Part shown: positions 57,101 to 64,000 of the stretch, piece after piece
Layout: the number at the start of each line of letters is the position of its first letter
Numbering within the stretch: the first letter of the stretch is position 1
Source of the DNA: Manihot esculenta
Taxonomy: Eukaryota; Streptophyta; Magnoliopsida; Malpighiales; Euphorbiaceae
Reading direction: 5' to 3'
Assembly (NCBI RefSeq): GCF_001659605.2
Contig: NC_035164.2
Span: 11,444,965-11,508,964, forward strand
Length of the DNA stretch: 64,000 bases
The notes under the pieces: model-generated
Databases searched by the model: none
The model's input: the letters and a program-made list of their open reading frames with translations, nothing else
What the model was told of the DNA's origin: nothing
Position numbers and translations under genes: made by a program

Positions 57101-59054
57101 GGGCTGATATCAAACCCCTAGGTGTCCCTCTCCTGTCTCCTCTAAACATACACTCTGACCCATCCTGGTCTCTGACACTAACTACTTTATCTCTACAGTT
57201 CAGGGTAGCATCATACGTAGATAACCAGTCCATCCCTAGAATGACATCAAAATCTGTCAACTCTAGAACCACCAGGTCAGCTGGAAGGTATCTACCCTCT
57301 ATGCACACTGGACTGAACCGACAGACTGACTCTGCCAAAGATGGATCACATTTGGGTCCACTGACCCATAGAGGACACTCTAACTCAGACACCATCAGAC
57401 CCAACCTCTCTGCAGCTCTAGAAGAAATGAAAGAGTGAGAAGCACCGGGGTCCATTAAAGCATACACCTCGGAACACCCAATGATGAGATTACCTGACAC
57501 CACCGTGTTCGACGTGTCTGCCTCCTGCTGAGTCAGGGTAAAAATCCGTGCTGGGGCTGACGGACCTGCACCTCGGGAACCCATCCCTGATGAAGAGGCT
57601 GCCCCTCTTCCTCTTCCTCTGCCACTGCTTGGTGGTATGGCTGAAACTACTGGTTGTACTACACTGCCCGAACTCATCTGCTGGGATGGTGCAACCAAAG
57701 TCGCCTGAGGACATTCTCGTGCATAATATCCCTCTTGCCCACATCTATAGCAGGCTGTGGATCCCAACTGACAAGCTCCTCTATGCTGTTTGCCACACCT
57801 CTTACACACTGGAAAATCTGCGCCAGAACTGAAGCCACTACTCATTCCCAGACCCGACTTAAGCCTGTTCCAGAACTTGCCTCTCTTTCCTCTGAATTTC
57901 TCCCATCTCTTCTTACTTGCACTTGTTGTACTTTGTGAGGAGGAACCGGGTTTAACACCAGAAGACTGTGCCTTGACTACACCTTGACTTATGGCACTGG
58001 CCTCCATCTTTCTAGCAGCATCCACAATAGAGTGGAAACTTTCCTTCTCCGCATGAAGAATCAAAGAGAAATACCTGGGATGAAGCCTTGTGGCATATCT
58101 CTTTGCCTTCTTCTGATCTGTATCATATGCCTGACCGACATATGGCAACAATTCCAGGAACTTATCTGTATATGCATCAACACTCATCTCCTCCGTCTGT
58201 CGCAACTGCTCAAACTCCACAACCTTGAGTTCCCTGGAACTGTCAGGAAAAGCCCATCCAGCAAATTCGTTGGCGAACTCTTCCCATGTCATACTCTCCA
58301 GTCTCGGGTCCACATAGTTCTTGAACCATTCTCTAGCTTTCTTACACTTTAACGTGAACCCTGCCATCTCAATGGCTCTACCATCATCAGCTCCCAACTC
58401 ACTTGTTATCATTCTGACTGCACTGAGATACTCAAAGGGATCATCTCCTGTATTGAATTTAGGAGCATCCAACTTTAAGTACTCGGTCATCTTCACCTTA
58501 CTTCCCCCTGAAGAACTGGGTTGCTGTGCTTCCACAACAGGGGCTACTGGTTCAGGAGGTGGTGGTGAAGGAACTGGTTCCCTCACTTCAGGTTGTGCTG
58601 GACTTGGATAAACAGGTGGGGGTGGATACATGTGATATGGTGGATAAAAGGAAGGATAGGGCATATATGGCATGTAGGGTGGATATGGAGCAAAACTGGA
58701 GTAATCCGACGTGCCTCCCATCGGATACTCTGGGCCCTGTGGAAAGGGTGGATAGCCAAACCCAGAGGCCTGAACGCCTCCCTGGGACTCCCCCATACCT
58801 TCTTCTGACCTTCCTACACCCATGCTTCCATCTCTACTCTGATCCTCTTCCATCTCACCTCTTTCTGCTACTGACCTTCCCCCTCTGCTTACTCCTCTCC
58901 TGCTCTCGTCAGAAGACCTTCTCGGGTCTCGTGACGTTCCTTCCCTGCTTGACCTGTGAGATCTTGCCCTTGGCAAGGCAGGTGGACGAGCAGCTGTACC
59001 CTCACTTACAGGTGGGACTCCAGTCAATCTCGCGGATCGACGAGTTCCTCGCAT
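54108..59054 (-). CDS. Gag-pol polyprotein of element H, uninterrupted
   Basis: The frame is open from 59168 to TAA at 54108. I choose ATG 59054 ([14 protein letters not shown]), conserved in D and G and just after a TTTTCTCAG acceptor-like string. Residues are counted from 59168. Gag core 225-395; zinc fingers [12 protein letters not shown] (455-466) and [14 protein letters not shown] (473-486), in which Tyr481 replaces the CCHC His. Protease DPGAS 573-577. RT 760-960 with [11 protein letters not shown] and FIDD (Asp909, Asp910). RNase H with Asp1056, Glu1093, Asp1118. Integrase HHCC (His1273, His1280, Cys1310, Cys1313) and DDE (Asp1343, Asp1404, Glu1440, 35 residues between the last two). 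Chromodomain about 1632-1680. All catalytic residues are present. Confidence 0.96.
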   Translation of the reverse strand: MRGTRRSARLTGVPPVSEGTAARPPALPRARSHRSSREGTSRDPRRSSDESRRGVSRGGRSVAERGEMEEDQSRDGSMGVGRSEEGMGESQGGVQASGFGYPPFPQGPEYPMGGTSDYSSFAPYPPYMPYMPYPSFYPPYHMYPPPPVYPSPAQPEVREPVPSPPPPEPVAPVVEAQQPSSSGGSKVKMTEYLKLDAPKFNTGDDPFEYLSAVRMITSELGADDGRAIEMAGFTLKCKKAREWFKNYVDPRLESMTWEEFANEFAGWAFPDSSRELKVVEFEQLRQTEEMSVDAYTDKFLELLPYVGQAYDTDQKKAKRYATRLHPRYFSLILHAEKESFHSIVDAARKMEASAISQGVVKAQSSGVKPGSSSQSTTSASKKRWEKFRGKRGKFWNRLKSGLGMSSGFSSGADFPVCKRCGKQHRGACQLGSTACYRCGQEGYYARECPQATLVAPSQQMSSGSVVQPVVSAIPPSSGRGRGRGAASSSGMGSRGAGPSAPARIFTLTQQEADTSNTVVSGNLIIGCSEVYALMDPGASHSFISSRAAERLGLMVSELECPLWVSGPKCDPSLAESVCRFSPVCIEGRYLPADLVVLELTDFDVILGMDWLSTYDATLNCRDKVVSVRDQDGSECMFRGDRRGTPRGLISALQARRMLRKGCQGFLAYVREPDSQVREPSLVPVVRDFPDLFPEELPGLPPDREIEFEIELMPNARPISIPPYRMAPAELRELKEQLQDLVAKGFIRPSTSPWGAPVLFVRKKDGPLRLCVDYRQLNKVTIKNKYPLPRIDDLFDQLAGAGCFSKIDLRSGYHQLKIREGDVSKTAFSTRYGHYEFLVMPFGLTNAPAAFMDLMNRVFREYLDRFVIVFIDDILVYSRNAEDHAQHLRLVLQTLREHGLYAKFSKCEFWLRSISFLGHVVSEDGISVDPKKVEAVANWPTPTTVTEIKSFLGLAGYYRRFIQDFSKIAAPMTRLTRKNQKFVWSEECEESFAELKRRLTSAPVLALPISDEDFTVFCDASRVGLGCVLMQSDRVIAYASRQLKKHELNYPTHDLEMAAVIFALKMWRHYLYGVKCEIYTDHKSLQHILSQRELNLRQRRWVELLSDYDCKIQYHPGKANVVADALSRKSLGSLSHIAVERRPVVKDFYKLVEDGLQLQLSGTGVLLAQMRVTPVFLEQVALKQHEDPELVKIARTVQSGNSAEFRFDSEGILRHGKRLCVPDDSSLKADIMREAHNARYSIHPGATKMYQDLRRVYWWPAMKREVAQFVSACETCQRVKLEHQKPAGMLNPLPIPEWKWENIAMDFVVGLPATSNRLDSIWVIVDRLTKSAHFIPVRSNYSVDKLAQVYVDEIVRLHGVPVSIISDRGPQFTSRFWRSLQNEMGTRLDFSTAFHPQTDGQSERTIQTIEDMLRMCVLDFGGSWRQHLPLVEFAYNNSHHASIGMAPYEALYGRKCRTPVCWEEVGEKTLAGPELVEITSKVVPIIRERIRTNISRQKSYADIRRKQIEFQEGDMVLLKVSPMKGVVHFGKKGKLAPRYIGPFETLQKIGPVSYKLDLPASMERIHPVFHVSMLRKFVSDPEKVLSEPEVEILSDLTYVEQPVRILDTQIRKLRNKEIPMVKVLWTHHNLEECTWETRESMLQQYPYLF

Positions 59055-59247
59055 CTTCACTCTCTGAGAAAACAACAAATCACATAACACATAAGCAACA
59101 CAGCAATAAATGCACATGTATAACGCATGGCATTGCACATCAGCATAACATCCTATCCTTATGGACATGTTTTTCCTATGGTGCTTGACCTGCTAAACCT
59201 CTCTATGAGCCCAACTCTCTCTATAGGTCCGACCATGTGAACCTAGG

Positions 59248-59259
59248 GCTCTGATACCA
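59248..59259 (-). promoter_or_regulatory. Primer-binding site of element H (initiator tRNA-Met)
   Basis: Minus strand TGGTATCAGAGC, 3 nt from the 5' LTR. Confidence 0.93.
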
Positions 59260-59262
59260 ATC

Positions 59263-61391
59263 TGTAACAGCCCGGAAACCGAACTGCCACCGGCACTAGG
59301 ATCCAGATCGACTTAAGGTCGCCGGGACCCGTAGTAAGCCTGTTATCCTGTCTGTATACCTGTGAAATCCCCTACATGATCATACATTTGCTGTAAAAAC
59401 ATAAAACTTTTCTTTATTCCAAGGCTTAACCTGTGCATGCACTCTCTCTGTGCTCTACTAATCCCTACTAGAGCTCCTCATGGCTCTAGGCGGATCAAAC
59501 TCATAATGTTAAGCCTGGTTTTGCTCATAAACATACAAGAATAAAGAAACATATATAAACTGATCATGTGACTCCACAAAGGGATTATAAGTCTTATCAA
59601 TCAAGCACCATTCTATACATATACACTATCTCTATACAATTACATGTCCACACTAGCTATTACAAAACTCTGTACTCTTCCTGTACCCTGCTAAGTGCTC
59701 TCTGACCTCTGAACCTGCACAACTGGAATTAGGGGAGAGGGATGAGCTACAATAGCCCAGTGAGTAGAATAGTAAAATAGCAGGTGAGAAAACATGCTCT
59801 CATGGAATGCAACACATAATCACATCACCTCGGCCGGACGGATCAAAACTCCCTCTATCTCATCTGGGGTACCTAAGTACCATGTGCCTGGTCCCCGTAG
59901 GGCTGTTCCAGGTCTTTGTTTTGTGCCTGGTCCCCGTAGGGCTGTTCCAGGTCTTCCTCTGAGGGCTAATGAATCCTCACGAAGTCCGTGCCGTCTCACA
60001 TAAGCAATGTACAAGGAGCAATGCCAAGTACAAGGATAAATGCAATGCATCATCTTTGTGTATACTAATGCACTCACCCTAAAGCATATTCATGATGCAT
60101 GAAGCATGATAAAATATTCAGTTGTCATATTAAAACATTAAGTTAAGTTCCACTCACCTTTAGTTAGCTCTGAACTGACGCTGCAGGTTCTGACACTGGA
60201 CTCACTGCTGATTTCCCTGATTCCTCTGGTCCGTACCTACACAGGTGGACTCAAATGAGGGACTAAACTCACTCAAGAACATCTCTACGAAACTCCCCAA
60301 AACCCCTCTAACCAATCCTAAAACCATCACATAAAACATGCAAAAGAAAGCTGGACAGGGCACTTTCGGCGGCAGGTTCGGCGGCCGAAACCCCACTCCA
60401 GAGACGAAACTCATGCATGTTCGGCGGCACCTTCGGCGGCCGAAGGTCTCGTCCAGAGACGAAACTCACACACTTTCGGCGGCCGAATGCCCTCTTTCGG
60501 CGGCCGAAAGTCTCTATCTAAACCGAAAGCCTAGCTTTCGGGGGCAACTTTTGGCAGCCGAACTGCCTCCACAAAGGGTTCGGCGGCCGAACCTTCCTTC
60601 GGCGGCCGAACCTGGTTTTGCCCGAAGGGCAGAACCCTGCTCTGTTTCATGCAAACTTTGCCCAAAAACCTACAAACATGCATATCAACTACTCCCAACT
60701 AGCATATACACATATATATGCACAAAGGGGTCTAAAACTACCCTAAAACCCCAAACAAACATAGCACATAACACTTAAACCAAAAACCTCACCTAAACCT
60801 AAACATGCAAACTACCCATACAAACTTCATAAAACCTTTCAAAATCAACAAAGAAGCTCAGGATCTTCACTTACCTCTTACACAACTTGAGGATGAAGGA
60901 TCCTAACGTGGAGATATGAAGAAAAGCTCTTCCAAAGCTCCAAGCTTCAAAACTTGCTTCTTTTGCTCAAAACCTTCATAAGTCACCAAAACTCTTAAAA
61001 CTCTTGAAAGATTTGATGAAAATCATGGAAAACATGAAAGTCAACGTAGGAGAGGCTGAAACTCACCTCTGGCTGCAAGTGGAGGAGAAATAACCTCCTT
61101 CCACCGACCCTTGGCCCTTTTATAGGTGGCTGGCCAGACCACCTTCGGCAGCCGAACGTGAAGCCGCAACCATGCAATGTTCGGCGGCCGAAAGTGACCT
61201 TCGGCGGCCGAACCTTTGCATTTCTCCCTTGTTGCTTTTCTTTCAAAACTCAAGTCTTTTGCCATGTCAAAACATGAAAACCAGTGAAAAGACCTTGGAA
61301 AACATATTCATTACTCTTCTCGAGGGTTCCGACACCCGAGATTCCACCGGACTACAGGAATGCCGATGCCGGACTCGAGCTGGGTATTACA
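59263..61391 (-). repeat. 5' LTR of element H (2,129 bp)
   Basis: 22 bp shorter than its partner: after ACTTAAAC (about 60780) it lacks a segment beginning ATGCTGGAACACC that is present in the 3' LTR and in LTR A. The deletion therefore happened in this copy after insertion. Conserved block 60236-60264, TATA box (minus) 61117-61124, palindromes at about 60363-60611 and 61143-61213. Confidence 0.95.
61117..61124 (-). promoter_or_regulatory. TATA box of element H 5' LTR
   Basis: Minus-strand TATAAAAG, about 270 bp into the LTR, with three 13-bp palindromes directly upstream (61143-61213). Confidence 0.8.
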
Positions 61392-61396
61392 CATAC

Positions 61397-62281
61397 GTTC
61401 TTTTACACATCAGTCATCAAATGATATCTATTTGGGGTATACAGAGGTTGTTTTAGTATGTATGTGCATATTCACATATTATTACACTTCAATTTATTAT
61501 GGTGGGTTAGTAGCATGCTAACTGTAATAAAATAAAATTAATGGCAATATGAAACTCAAGTTATCCTTTAGCTAACATAGTAAAACAATAATGAGGACCT
61601 CCTCACATTGTCTCTAATCTCTATCCTTGACTACCTGTTTGGTGGTACGACTGTTTACTTGCTGGTGAATCTTAGGTCCTCAATCATGACACATGGAAAG
61701 CTTCTAGTCATACTTATAGTGATGACAACTGTGGTCTCTAGTGAATATAGTTTTATTTTATGTTACAGATTGGTTTAGCATACCCACCTCCTGCTCCACC
61801 TTTTCCACCCTGCCATACAAACATTTATAATAGTATGTGTCCAAAGTAAAATGCAACGCGGAGAAAGAGTAATGAAAAGCTAGTAATGAATAGCTAATAG
61901 GAAATTAATTCACATTCATCCAAAATCCTAACCTATGACAAATAAACAAAGGGAACTCAAAGGAGGGACCTCTTAACACCTGTAAGACTCAAGGAGGAGG
62001 GAATCTCAATCTCCTAGTTTTACTGGAATAAATATGCCTGCTTTATTATGCCTTTGTTAGATCTTTAAATAGAGAGGATTGATTAGAAGCAGAATACTTA
62101 CTAAAACTATAGCTAAATCTAAGATACCTGATAGAATGAATTTATAAACAAGTAATTTTAGCACATTCACTTAATTAATTTTAGATCTCATTCATATATA
62201 AACAAGTAAAAAATTAAGGATTCCTCCTGCAATAAGATGTTCACAGAAATAACATTTATGCTAAACATTGTCAATAAAAAG
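61397..62281. other. Spacer between H and F, possible host remnant
   Basis: AT-rich, no long ORF. At about 61765-61845 a splice-acceptor-like TTTATGTTACAG precedes a short C-rich stretch (CCACCTCCTGCTCCACCTTT) that reads Pro-rich on plus or Gly-rich on minus. This could be a host exon fragment but is too short to call. Confidence 0.4.
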
Positions 62282-62880
62282 TGATGATCTGAGATCCAAT
62301 AGGGTTTTACCAGGGTTTTTCTATTACAGAATAAGGCTTAAACTTTCTGAGGAGGGGACTCCTCTTTTATACATTGTCTTGCTTGCTGGTGACGTGTAAA
62401 GGTCTCTCCAGGATTGGGCCACGCGTCTCTGCCATGCGGATTCGGAAGTACTGGGGTATCAGCCGCCTGCTCCATGCGTAACGGCCTCTGATTCTCCCCG
62501 TGCGTACGTTCAAGCGGATCTGCCAGGTTGTCTGGTGAATATTTTTCTGGATCCTGGGCTGGACCGAGAGTTGGGCCGGATGCTAAGCCTGAGTGGAGAG
62601 GGCCTGCTCCATGCGGACCGGGCCGGCTTGAGTGAGGAAGATGGGTCGAGCCCGGCCTTGAAGGTTGGATGAGCCAGGCTTGTTATGTATATCAGGTGTG
62701 TGGGCCTCTACGTCATGGGCCTTGGGCTGTGGTCAAGCCCCTGGTCCGGGGTGAAGGAATCCAGCAGTCATCAATTGCCCCTTCACCTTCTCGGCAGTTA
62801 TTGCTCCAACTGCCGAGGGGGTGAATACCAAGAACTATTATGATCGCGTCTGTTCGGGTTCAGGTGCCTTAATAACATCC
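62282..62880 (-). repeat. Probable 3' LTR of element F (right end uncertain)
   Basis: The left end is clear by match to E. The right end should fall near 62880, judging from the position of GGGTTCAGGTGCC relative to the equivalent site in E, but no clean CA terminus plus polypurine tract is seen. Confidence 0.55.
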
Positions 62881-63295
62881 TTTCATCTTTCAGTCGTTGC
62901 GCAGTTTCTGAATTCTATCTGCTCTTTCCTCTTTCTGTCTTTTCTCCATTCTTCTTGTCCTCTGCCGCCTTTACTTTCTTGTCATCATTATCTGGACATC
63001 TCCTTTCTTTCCTTTTCTGTGAATATCTTTTAGAAATCTGACACCATTAGCTTAGAGTCTAGTGTAGCTCTGCCCCGTGCTAAGTCCTCAGGCTCCGAGT
63101 ATATATCGGTGCCAGCTTTTCTTCATTCGTGAGCCTTCTGTTGAAGCGAGAAATTCTTGTTTTATCTGTGACAGGTCTATCCGATGCCTTCTTCAAACAG
63201 ATTGCCTTGTGCCCCAGAGGTTTGCCGTGATTGTGCTCTTATCATCTTAAGGGAGAACTGTTTCTGACTTGTCCCTGTTTTGAAACTTTTTGCAG

Positions 63296-63600
63296 TTCCT
63301 GAAATAAAAATGGGTCAGTTCAAAATTCTTGAAAATTTGATGTTACCTCTAAGGCGTTTGGATGGTGCATTGAAGATCCTTCGGGTATGGCAGTCGAAGG
63401 GTGGGACCATTCGGCAAGCTGCTGAAACTGCTTTACCCAGGTCGTCTGGCCGGCCTCCTCCTCTGCTTGTTGTCCGGGCTCCAGAGAAGTTCTGGGCTGT
63501 TGAGGGGTTCGCTCTAACTTCGCCTTTTTCCGCAGAGAAACAGGGAATTTCCTCGATGCCCATGTTGTCCTCTTTTGATATAAATGGGAGTGGCGCCGGC
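63296..63600 (+). pseudogene. Antisense-ORF exon of element F (partial)
   Basis: After a likely intron ending CTTTTTGCAG (63285-63294) the plus strand reads MGQFKILENLMLPLRR and LDGALKILRVWQSKGG, then a Pro-rich stretch. This matches the layout of MDKIKLPRNFTMSREN and MKATLKAFRAGRS in E, including the preceding T-rich acceptor. The similarity fades near 63600. The Transposase_28-like exon seen in E is not recognisable here. Confidence 0.5.
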
Positions 63601-63949
63601 GCTCAGCTTGTTGTTCTTTTTGATGTGAAGTACCAGTATTATTATTCCCTTTGGTGTGAAGTACCAGTATTACGTGAGACTGGGATCTGCTGCACTCAGT
63701 CAGGTCTCTAGCGATTTCTTCGAATGTGTACTTCGCGACCTCTTCGGGGCCGTAGCCTCGAAGACTTATGTTTTTCATGTGTGGTGCACGGTCGGCATAC
63801 AATATCTGAGCTTGTTCGAATGTACCGTGCATCACACTCGGGTAACCGAACGTTTGCCCAGGGGGACAGTGAGAAATGCTTATGGGAATCAACTTGTTCA
63901 GTTCCCCTATAATAGCGGGACAGATCTTGGCCTTTTCTGCCAAACTCAC
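63320..63949 (-). CDS. Unrecognised minus-strand ORF at the window edge
   Basis: 209 codons from ATG 63949, and the frame stays open upstream to the window end (SYYSGLQPGGILTARN...). The first 100 residues look protein-like (CPAIIGELNKLIPI, YPSVMHGTFEQAQILYADRA, YGPEEVAKYTFEEIARDL). The second half, overlapping the F exon on the other strand, is low-complexity and probably not coding. I do not recognise a family. The junction near 63624-63672 has an 18-bp direct repeat TGTGAAGTACCAGTATTA spaced 31 bp. It could be a host gene fragment or another element. Confidence 0.4.
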   Translation of the reverse strand: MSLAEKAKICPAIIGELNKLIPISISHCPPGQTFGYPSVMHGTFEQAQILYADRAPHMKNISLRGYGPEEVAKYTFEEIARDLTECSRSQSHVILVLHTKGNNNTGTSHQKEQQAERRRHSHLYQKRTTWASRKFPVSLRKKAKLERTPQQPRTSLEPGQQAEEEAGQTTWVKQFQQLAEWSHPSTAIPEGSSMHHPNALEVTSNFQEF

Positions 63950-64000
63950 ATTCCGAGCTGTGAGAATTCCTCCGGGCTGAAGACCAGAGTAGTAGGATAG

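Larger units (their letters stand above)
51879..61391 (-). mobile_element. Element H: complete Tekay-like element with open gag-pol, TSD CATAC
   Basis: 9,513 bp on the minus strand with two LTRs, TSD CATAC at 51874-51878 and 61392-61396, initiator tRNA-Met primer site, stem-loop, polypurine tract and one unbroken gag-pol frame. The LTRs differ by about seven substitutions seen by eye and one 22-bp deletion, so the insertion is recent. It is the best candidate for a recently active copy in the window, apart from a zinc-knuckle change in gag. Confidence 0.96.
62282..64000 (-). mobile_element. Element F: left part of a second E-like (Tat-lineage) element
   Basis: Begins TGATGATCTGAGATCC, matching the E LTR start TGATATTCTGAGATCC, followed by the same motifs further on (GGCAGTTATT, then GAGGGGGTGAAT near 62814). 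A plus-strand exon homologous to exon 2 of the E antisense ORF lies at 63296 onward. As in E this implies a minus-strand retrotransposon whose pol would lie beyond the window, which I cannot confirm. Confidence 0.6.

Noticed and set aside
57790..58611. Plus-strand ORFs opposite the H polyprotein (for example 58526-59188)
   Set aside because: Shadows of the real minus-strand gag frame; they contain no recognisable domain.
61740..61860. Possible host exon (acceptor plus Pro/Gly-rich stretch)
   Set aside because: Only about 80 bp, readable on either strand, with no flanking exon. Too weak to call a gene.

Overview
This is a gene-poor, repeat-rich stretch of plant nuclear DNA. It is almost entirely nested LTR retrotransposons of the Ty3/gypsy superfamily. 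I see no convincing host gene, no tRNA or rRNA gene and no CRISPR array. The plant assignment rests on chromodomain polyproteins of the Tekay/Del type, a Tat-lineage element with a second RNase H and an antisense ORF, and primer-binding sites matching plant initiator tRNA-Met and tRNA-Asp. A eudicot is likely, but the species cannot be told. Such a density of nested insertions is typical of pericentromeric heterochromatin.

Layout, left to right (letters are my labels). A (1-2806, +): 3' end of a Tekay-like element with its LTR. 2807-3234: short spacer with three 37-bp repeats before a TATA-like box. B (3235-14471, +): 5'-truncated Tekay-like element, split by N (4918-11551, -), a non-autonomous LTR element with 2.1-kb LTRs, a tRNA-Asp primer site and TSD GATCA. 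C (14472-30230, +): an old, decayed gypsy element of another lineage. It carries a solo Tekay-like LTR, S (18036-20278, TSD CATTT), and a two-LTR, internally deleted Tekay-like element, D (21399-29896, -, TSD CTCAC). 30231-30910: AT-rich spacer. E (30911 to about 51772, -): a Tat-lineage element with gag, protease, RT, extra RNase H and integrase remnants, minisatellites, and a multi-exon antisense ORF. Its gag is split by G (41028-51003, +), a very young Tekay-like element with a frameshift and a nonsense codon. H (51879-61391, -, TSD CATAC): Tekay-like element with one uninterrupted 1,686-codon reading frame. 61397-62281: spacer. F (62282 to the window end): left part of a second E-like element with a related antisense-ORF exon, then an unrecognised minus-strand ORF.

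The Tekay-like copies A, B, S, D, G and H belong to several LTR subfamilies but share one LTR design. A short U3 of about 270 bp leads to a TATA box, followed by 1.8-2 kb of R/U5. Several dozen copies of a 13-bp palindrome, TTCGGCNGCCGAA, sit in two clusters, one just upstream of the TATA box and one about 0.5-0.8 kb downstream of it. There is a near-invariant block resembling a 3' splice site, a set of CCAGG/CCTGG hairpin repeats that keep their place but not their sequence, and, outside the LTR, a conserved stem-loop next to the polypurine tract.

The most interesting signals are this shared LTR architecture, the antisense gene in E and F, the mosaic LTR pair of N, and a His-to-Tyr change in the zinc knuckle of the otherwise open polyprotein of H. 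None is proved functional by sequence alone.
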